From NCBI GenBank assembly GCA_030429685.1, contig JAUIEY010000061.1:1-9577 (forward strand): DNA of 9,577 nucleotides. Direction: 5' to 3'. Shown piece after piece: positions 6,237-9,577 of this stretch. The translations under genes were made by a program, and so were the position numbers. Origin of the DNA: Gammaproteobacteria bacterium. Its GTDB lineage: Bacteria; Pseudomonadota; Gammaproteobacteria; Steroidobacterales; GCA-2729495. The first letter of the stretch is position 1. Every line of letters starts with the position of its first letter. The notes beneath the pieces were generated by a model that was not told the origin of the DNA, did not search any database, and saw nothing but the letters and a program-made list of their open reading frames with translations.

Positions 6237-6992
6237 ATGAGCGAAGATTCCCGCACCGCCGGTCGCGGCGGCAAAGCCTGCAGCTGGGCAAAATGGTTAT
6301 TTGTTGTCGGTGCCGCAGCGCTGATCGTCGGACTGATCATCCCGAGCCTGGGCTTGTCTCCCATGCAGGCGATGCTGCTGATAACCATCGGCATGTTACT
6401 GTTTATTGTTGCCGCAATTTGCGGTGGCATCGGCCTGATCCGCAGCAGTGGCAGTGGCGGCGGCAGTTCGCCGATTTTTGCCTGGCTGGGTGTAGTGGCG
6501 GGCCTGGGCGCCCTCGCTAACATCGTCATGCTGATGGGCGGTGCCGGTAAGGCTCCCATACACGACATCTCCACCGACACTGACGATCCGCCGGCCTTTG
6601 TCGAAGTCGCCAAACTGCGCGGCCCCAATGACAACCCGGTGGAATATTCGGGACCGGAAACCGCGGCTCAGCAAAAAGAAGCCTATCCAGATATCCAGCC
6701 GATTGAGCTGGTTGATCCGCGCAGCTTCGTGTTTAACATCGCCCTGCAGGTGGCGGATGACATGGGCTGGGAAGTGGTTGCCAGCGATCTGGACAGCGGG
6801 CGTATTGAAGCCACAGCAACCACGCCGTTCGTGGGCTTCAAGGATGACGTGGTCATTCGGATCCGGGCCCGCAGCGCCAAGACCATTGTGGATGTGCGGT
6901 CAAAATCGCGCATCGGCATGGGTGACATGGGCGTCAACGCCGAGCGCATCAGAGAGTTTGCGGAACGGCTGCAAGCCGCGGCGGAACCCTAA
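6237..6992 (+). CDS. Membrane-anchored DUF1499 domain protein
   Basis: Function unknown. The 251-aa protein has three predicted membrane helices at about residues 20-40, 45-68 and 80-101, with a flexible Gly/Ser linker (69-78) between the second and third. A soluble DUF1499-type domain follows from about 104 to 248. The domain is recognised from its opening, PIHDISTDTDDPPAF (107-121), and from the later blocks GWEVVASDLDSGRIEATATT and FKDDVVIRIR. DUF1499 is often a free-standing domain, so the N-terminal membrane anchor is the notable part. By the positive-inside rule the N-terminus (Arg6, Arg10, Lys13, Lys19) should be cytoplasmic, which with three helices puts the domain in the periplasm; this is inference. 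The ATG at 6237 is chosen from ribosome-binding-site spacing. The gene diverges from tesB and its TAA overlaps the stop of the opposing MaoC-like gene. Confidence 0.85.
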   Translation: MSEDSRTAGRGGKACSWAKWLFVVGAAALIVGLIIPSLGLSPMQAMLLITIGMLLFIVAAICGGIGLIRSSGSGGGSSPIFAWLGVVAGLGALANIVMLMGGAGKAPIHDISTDTDDPPAFVEVAKLRGPNDNPVEYSGPETAAQQKEAYPDIQPIELVDPRSFVFNIALQVADDMGWEVVASDLDSGRIEATATTPFVGFKDDVVIRIRARSAKTIVDVRSKSRIGMGDMGVNAERIREFAERLQAAAEP

Positions 6993-7456
6993 AGGTCTTT
7001 CAGAAAATACATCACGATGATTTCGGCGCTGGCGACAGGTTTCGCCTGCCCTTCCATTTCAATATCGCAATGCAAGACGGTGTGCAGAGCGCCGGCGCGC
7101 TTGCGCGCTGAAACCAGTGTGCCGCGCATCCGCACTTTGGAACCGGACGGCACCATGGAGCGGAAGCGGGCTTTGTTGATACCGTAGTTGATCAGCCGTT
7201 CGAGCCCGGGGAATTCCACCATGCCTTCGATAAGCGCCGGTATCAGCGAAATCGTCAGATAGCCGTGTGCACAGGTGGTGCCCAGCGGAAACTCGCGCGC
7301 CGCTCTTTCGGGGTCGGTATGAATCCACTGATGATCGTCCGTTGCATCGGCAAATTTGTTGATGCGTTCCTGGTCGATAACGATCCAGTCGGAAACGCCA
7401 AGCTCCTGTCCTTCCAGCGCCTTGGCATCCTCCAGAGTGTTAATAACGTGCGGCAT
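6989..7456 (-). CDS. MaoC-like (hotdog-fold) hydratase, NodN type
   Basis: Single-hotdog protein of the MaoC/(R)-specific enoyl-CoA hydratase superfamily, 155 aa. The hydratase signature FADATDDHQWIHTDPERA (residues 35-52) supplies the likely catalytic pair Asp41 and His46. It is followed by the CAHGYLTISL block (62-71). The DHQWIH form is typical of the NodN-like subgroup, where the substrate is usually unknown, so a role in fatty acyl-CoA hydration is likely but not proven. An AGGA at about 7464-7467 precedes the ATG at a normal distance. The gene lies 29 bases after folE and is probably the last gene of the moaC-mobA-folE unit, though its function has no obvious link to pterins. Its TAG stop overlaps the TAA of the convergent DUF1499 gene by 4 bases. 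Confidence 0.9.
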   Translation of the reverse strand: MPHVINTLEDAKALEGQELGVSDWIVIDQERINKFADATDDHQWIHTDPERAAREFPLGTTCAHGYLTISLIPALIEGMVEFPGLERLINYGINKARFRSMVPSGSKVRMRGTLVSARKRAGALHTVLHCDIEMEGQAKPVASAEIIVMYFLKDL

Positions 7457-7485
7457 CCGGCTTTCCTGTCAGATTGCAGCGCCGG

Positions 7486-8064
7486 TCATGCGCCGATCCG
7501 GTTCAAAAATTCCTGACGCAACTCCGCGTCATCGTCAAAACATCCGAGCATGGTGCTGCTGACCATTTTAATGTCTTTTTTGTAGACGCCCCGCGTAGTC
7601 ATGCATTCATGCTGTGCCTCAAGCACAACGGCAACGCCGCGCGGGTGCAATTCATTGTTAATGGTTTCGGCAATTTGCCGGGTAAGTTTTTCCTGCACCT
7701 GCAAGCGTTTGGCGAAAACATTGACCACACGTACGATCTTGCTCACGCCGACTACCCGGTCCGCCGGCATATAGGCGACGTGCGCCTTACCGATAAATGG
7801 CGCCATATGGTGCTCGCAGTGCGACTCAAAATCGATATCCGTAAGCGCAACCATGCCCTTGTAGCCGCCCGCATCCGGAAAACTGCTGCCGAGAATTTCG
7901 GCTGCATCGACACCATAGCCGGAATACCAGTCGGCAAAGGAATTCAGTACGCGCGCCGGCGTGCGCTTGAGTCCGGCACGGTCCGGGTCTTCACCGATCC
8001 AGCCCAGCAATACCCGGACAGCCTCTTCCGCGGCTTCGCGCGATGGTTTGTTGTTGTCACTCAT
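7486..8064 (-). CDS. folE: GTP cyclohydrolase I (type IA)
   Basis: Converts GTP to 7,8-dihydroneopterin triphosphate, the first step of folate and tetrahydropterin synthesis, in the cytoplasm as a homodecamer. The 192-aa protein is slightly shorter than the E. coli enzyme. Zinc ligands are Cys83 and His86 in SHCEHHMAPF (81-90) and Cys154 in QHECMTTRG (151-159), matching Cys110, His113 and Cys181 of E. coli. The RTPARV block near residue 34, VVGVSKIVRVVN and QVQEKLT are all present, so this is the canonical zinc-dependent type and should be active. The start overlaps the end of mobA by 8 bases (ATGAGTGA), pointing to translational coupling. Folate enzymes downstream of FolE are not in this window. 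Confidence 0.97.
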   Translation of the reverse strand: MSDNNKPSREAAEEAVRVLLGWIGEDPDRAGLKRTPARVLNSFADWYSGYGVDAAEILGSSFPDAGGYKGMVALTDIDFESHCEHHMAPFIGKAHVAYMPADRVVGVSKIVRVVNVFAKRLQVQEKLTRQIAETINNELHPRGVAVVLEAQHECMTTRGVYKKDIKMVSSTMLGCFDDDAELRQEFLNRIGA

Positions 8065-8716
8065 CCTGCTTCCTTTCAGTCAATCGGCTCTGGATTTCGC
8101 CCTGCAAACCGGCGAGTTCTGCCGGCGTATTGGCTCCCGCCAGCACCCTGCCCGACGGTCGCGGCAGCAGTTTCACACGCTGTCCGTCGAGCCACTGCTG
8201 CGGACTCGGCTTGCCGCCAGCTTTCACGGCACGCAGAAAGGCCGCAAGCGTAGCGGGTTCGTAGACCGCACACAACGGTTCGGCCTGTTCGGCGGATTCA
8301 GCCAGCCAGGCCGTGGCGGCCAGATCCGTATCCCGTTCTGCCACCAGCTGGTGCAGCAGGTCGCTGCTTACCAGGGGCAGGTCACACGCCAGCACCAGCC
8401 ACGCAGCACCGGGATCGTGACAGTGAGCCGACAGTATGCCGGCTGCCGGTCCCCTGACCGGAATGCTGTCCGCTATCAGAGGGTAGTGACTACGTCCTGC
8501 CGCACCTCGCTGTTCTGCGCGCGCCGACACGAACACCTCGCTGACAACAGGCTGCAGCGCCCGCGCTGCCCGGTCCAGCAGCGTACTGTGCCCGTACAGC
8601 AAGGCGGCCTTGTCAGACCCCATGCGACGGCTGTCGCCGCCGGTCAGCACCAACCCCTTAAGCTCAGGCGCGGTAATCGCTCTTGCCACCGGTTTTGGAT
8701 TGCAGCCGCACTTCAC
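8057..8716 (-). CDS. mobA: Molybdenum cofactor guanylyltransferase
   Basis: Transfers GMP from GTP to molybdopterin to make the guanine dinucleotide cofactor of enzymes such as DMSO reductase or nitrate reductase. The 219-aa reading has the nucleotide-binding motif LTGGDSRRMGSDKA (residues 24-37), the IADSIPVRGPAAGI block (81-94) with Asp83, and the metal-binding Asp112 in ACDLP (110-114). The C-terminus ends in the usual NTPAEL motif region. The start is uncertain. The reading given begins at GTG 8716 and overlaps moaC by 53 bases; GTG 8689 (210 aa) is equally good, and neither has a clear ribosome-binding site. With moaC upstream the role in molybdopterin synthesis is well supported. A related nucleotidyltransferase such as MocA is the alternative, but MobA fits better. 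Confidence 0.9.
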   Translation of the reverse strand: MKCGCNPKPVARAITAPELKGLVLTGGDSRRMGSDKAALLYGHSTLLDRAARALQPVVSEVFVSARAEQRGAAGRSHYPLIADSIPVRGPAAGILSAHCHDPGAAWLVLACDLPLVSSDLLHQLVAERDTDLAATAWLAESAEQAEPLCAVYEPATLAAFLRAVKAGGKPSPQQWLDGQRVKLLPRPSGRVLAGANTPAELAGLQGEIQSRLTERKQDE

Positions 8717-9128
8717 CGATCACCATATCGTGCGACAGTGCTTTACACATATCGTAGATCGTCAGCGCAGCGACACTGGCCCCGGTCAGCGCCTCCATCT
8801 CTACACCGGTCTTGTGATGCACCCGGACGCGGCAATCAATGACCGCTGCGTCACCGTCCAGTTCAATGCTGATTTTGCAGGACTCCAGCCCCAGAGGATG
8901 GCAAAACGGAATCAATTCGTGGGTGCGCTTCGCGGCCATGGTGCCGGCAATGATCGCGGTCTGAAACACCGGACCTTTTTTGGTCTGGATGTCATCTCCG
9001 TCAATGGCGTCACGTACTGCGGCCGGCAGCCGGATGCGCGCTGACGCGTGCGCTGTCCGGGCCGTTGCCGCTTTGCCGGATACGTCCACCATGGTGGGCT
9101 GATTCTGCTTGTCAATATGCGAAAACAT
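8664..9128 (-). CDS. moaC: Cyclic pyranopterin monophosphate synthase
   Basis: Acts with MoaA to turn GTP into cyclic pyranopterin monophosphate, the first intermediate of molybdenum cofactor synthesis; MoaC performs the second, ring-forming step. The 154-aa protein spans the family. It has MVDVSGKA at residues 13-20, the AAKRTHELIPFCHPL block (65-79), KTGVEMEALT and the active-site TIYDMCKAL segment, which holds the conserved Asp and Lys, then MVIGEVRL and a GGKS-type end. The ATG at 9128 gives the short SHIDKQ lead seen before MVDV in relatives; the ATG at 9092 would remove it. No ribosome-binding site precedes 9128, and a TATAAT lies just 7 bases upstream. moaA, moaB, moaD and moaE are not in the window, so the remaining cofactor genes must be elsewhere. 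Confidence 0.96.
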   Translation of the reverse strand: MFSHIDKQNQPTMVDVSGKAATARTAHASARIRLPAAVRDAIDGDDIQTKKGPVFQTAIIAGTMAAKRTHELIPFCHPLGLESCKISIELDGDAAVIDCRVRVHHKTGVEMEALTGASVAALTIYDMCKALSHDMVIGEVRLQSKTGGKSDYRA

Positions 9129-9135
9129 CGGTGCA

Positions 9136-9141
9136 ATTATA
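9136..9141 (-). promoter_or_regulatory. Perfect TATAAT -10 box directly upstream of moaC
   Basis: TATAAT on the minus strand is followed by seven bases and then the moaC ATG (9128). A transcript from here would begin at 9129 or 9128, giving a leaderless message. No good -35 sits at 16-18 bases (GAAGCT or similar). The perfect hexamer in otherwise GC-rich DNA is the main support. Confidence 0.45.
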
Positions 9142-9151
9142 ACCCCGTGCG

Positions 9152-9169
9152 TAGCGGCAGCTTCCGCTA
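9152..9169. other. Short perfect inverted repeat at the end of the membrane-protein gene
   Basis: TAGCGG and CCGCTA are separated by 6 bases, and one arm includes the TAG stop of the membrane-protein gene. It could form a small hairpin in the transcript coming from the right. No T run follows on the minus strand, so it is at best a weak terminator or part of the moaC upstream region. Confidence 0.3.
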
Positions 9170-9577
9170 GCGGGATCCGTCAGGCAACTCGGGATCAACC
9201 GGATAGTCGCCGTTGCGAAAAGCCTGCCGGACATTCCAGAGAAAGGTCGTCAGGCCCCAGCTCAACCCCACCACCACGCCGGCATCGACTATGCCGCGCC
9301 AGGGCTGCGCGACAGTACGCAACCAGAGAATGATTGACACAATAAGCACGGTGCCAACCCAGGCGACCAGCAATGGTCGCCGCGTGGCACGAAAAAACCC
9401 CATGCAAAACAGCGGTGCCAGCAATCCGGCCAGCCAGTCAGGATGGCGATACAGGTAATAGGCACGCGCCGCAGTACGCGGCGAAAAACTGAGCTGAAAG
9501 CCGCGATAACCTTCCGTGTATGCCATAAACAGCACAAACAACACCAACGTTACCCATTCACTGGCATTCAGGCCCGG
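9167..9577 (-). CDS. Uncharacterised multi-pass membrane protein (5' end cut off by window edge)
   Basis: I do not recognise a functional family. The frame is open to the right edge and gives 136 residues before the TAG stop, so the true N-terminus lies outside the window; internal start-like codons such as TTG 9547 are probably not the start. About four hydrophobic segments are visible: near WVTLVLFVLFMAY at the left of the readable part, DWLAGLLAPLFCMGFF, PLLVAWVGTVLIVSIILWL, and GVVVGLSWGLTTFLW. A conserved-looking block, EGYRGFQLSFSPRTAARA, follows the first helix, and I have an impression of similar unannotated gammaproteobacterial proteins. The C-terminus is hydrophilic and acidic (DYPVDPELPDGSR). 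It is 38 bases upstream of moaC on the same strand and may be co-transcribed with it. Confidence 0.75.
   Translation of the reverse strand, partial: PGLNASEWVTLVLFVLFMAYTEGYRGFQLSFSPRTAARAYYLYRHPDWLAGLLAPLFCMGFFRATRRPLLVAWVGTVLIVSIILWLRTVAQPWRGIVDAGVVVGLSWGLTTFLWNVRQAFRNGDYPVDPELPDGSR

Noticed and set aside
7474..8842. Two long plus-strand open frames (259 and 293 codons) across folE and mobA
   Set aside because: The minus strand carries complete FolE and MobA with catalytic motifs. The plus-strand products are Arg/His/Gln-rich and have no start signals or family features.

Overview
The window reads as ordinary chromosomal DNA from a gammaproteobacterium with moderately high GC. The placement rests on close resemblance, by recall, of several proteins to enterobacterial or pseudomonad versions: the cell-division ATPase ZapE, GpmA, a YrdA-type gamma-carbonic anhydrase, TesB, and an ETF-ubiquinone oxidoreductase whose N-terminus resembles the Pseudomonas one. 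Coding density is very high. I see no insertion sequence, prophage, CRISPR array, rRNA or tRNA. Every gene is intact except the two cut by the window ends. No stretch over about 120 bases lacks a gene.

Layout. Left block, minus strand (1-2742): an ETF-ubiquinone oxidoreductase is followed, in the same reading frame and straight after its stop codon, by a BicA-like SulP bicarbonate/sulfate transporter that runs off the left edge. Middle block, plus strand (2860-5322): zapE diverges from the oxidoreductase across a 117-bp gap, followed by gpmA and a gamma-carbonic anhydrase-like gene only 2 bp behind gpmA. Next comes tesB on the minus strand, tail to tail with the carbonic anhydrase gene, their stop codons overlapping. 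tesB diverges from a membrane-anchored DUF1499 gene across 60 bp with two back-to-back AGGAGG ribosome-binding sites. The DUF1499 gene in turn ends tail to tail, stop codons overlapping, with the right-hand minus-strand block (6989-9128).

That right-hand block is a compact run, transcribed leftward, of moaC, mobA, folE and a MaoC-like hydratase gene. The first three join by overlaps. Two branches of GTP-derived pterin chemistry sit together here: molybdopterin (MoaC, MobA) and folate/tetrahydropterin (FolE). Upstream of moaC is the 3' part of an uncharacterised multi-pass membrane protein that enters from the right edge.

I found no convincing new defence, mobile or biosynthetic system. The points worth a second look are about gene architecture: a possible symmetric bidirectional promoter between tesB and the DUF1499 gene, two possible leaderless mRNAs (zapE and moaC), an in-frame stop-to-TTG junction between the oxidoreductase and the transporter, and two convergent pairs with overlapping stop codons and no room for terminators.
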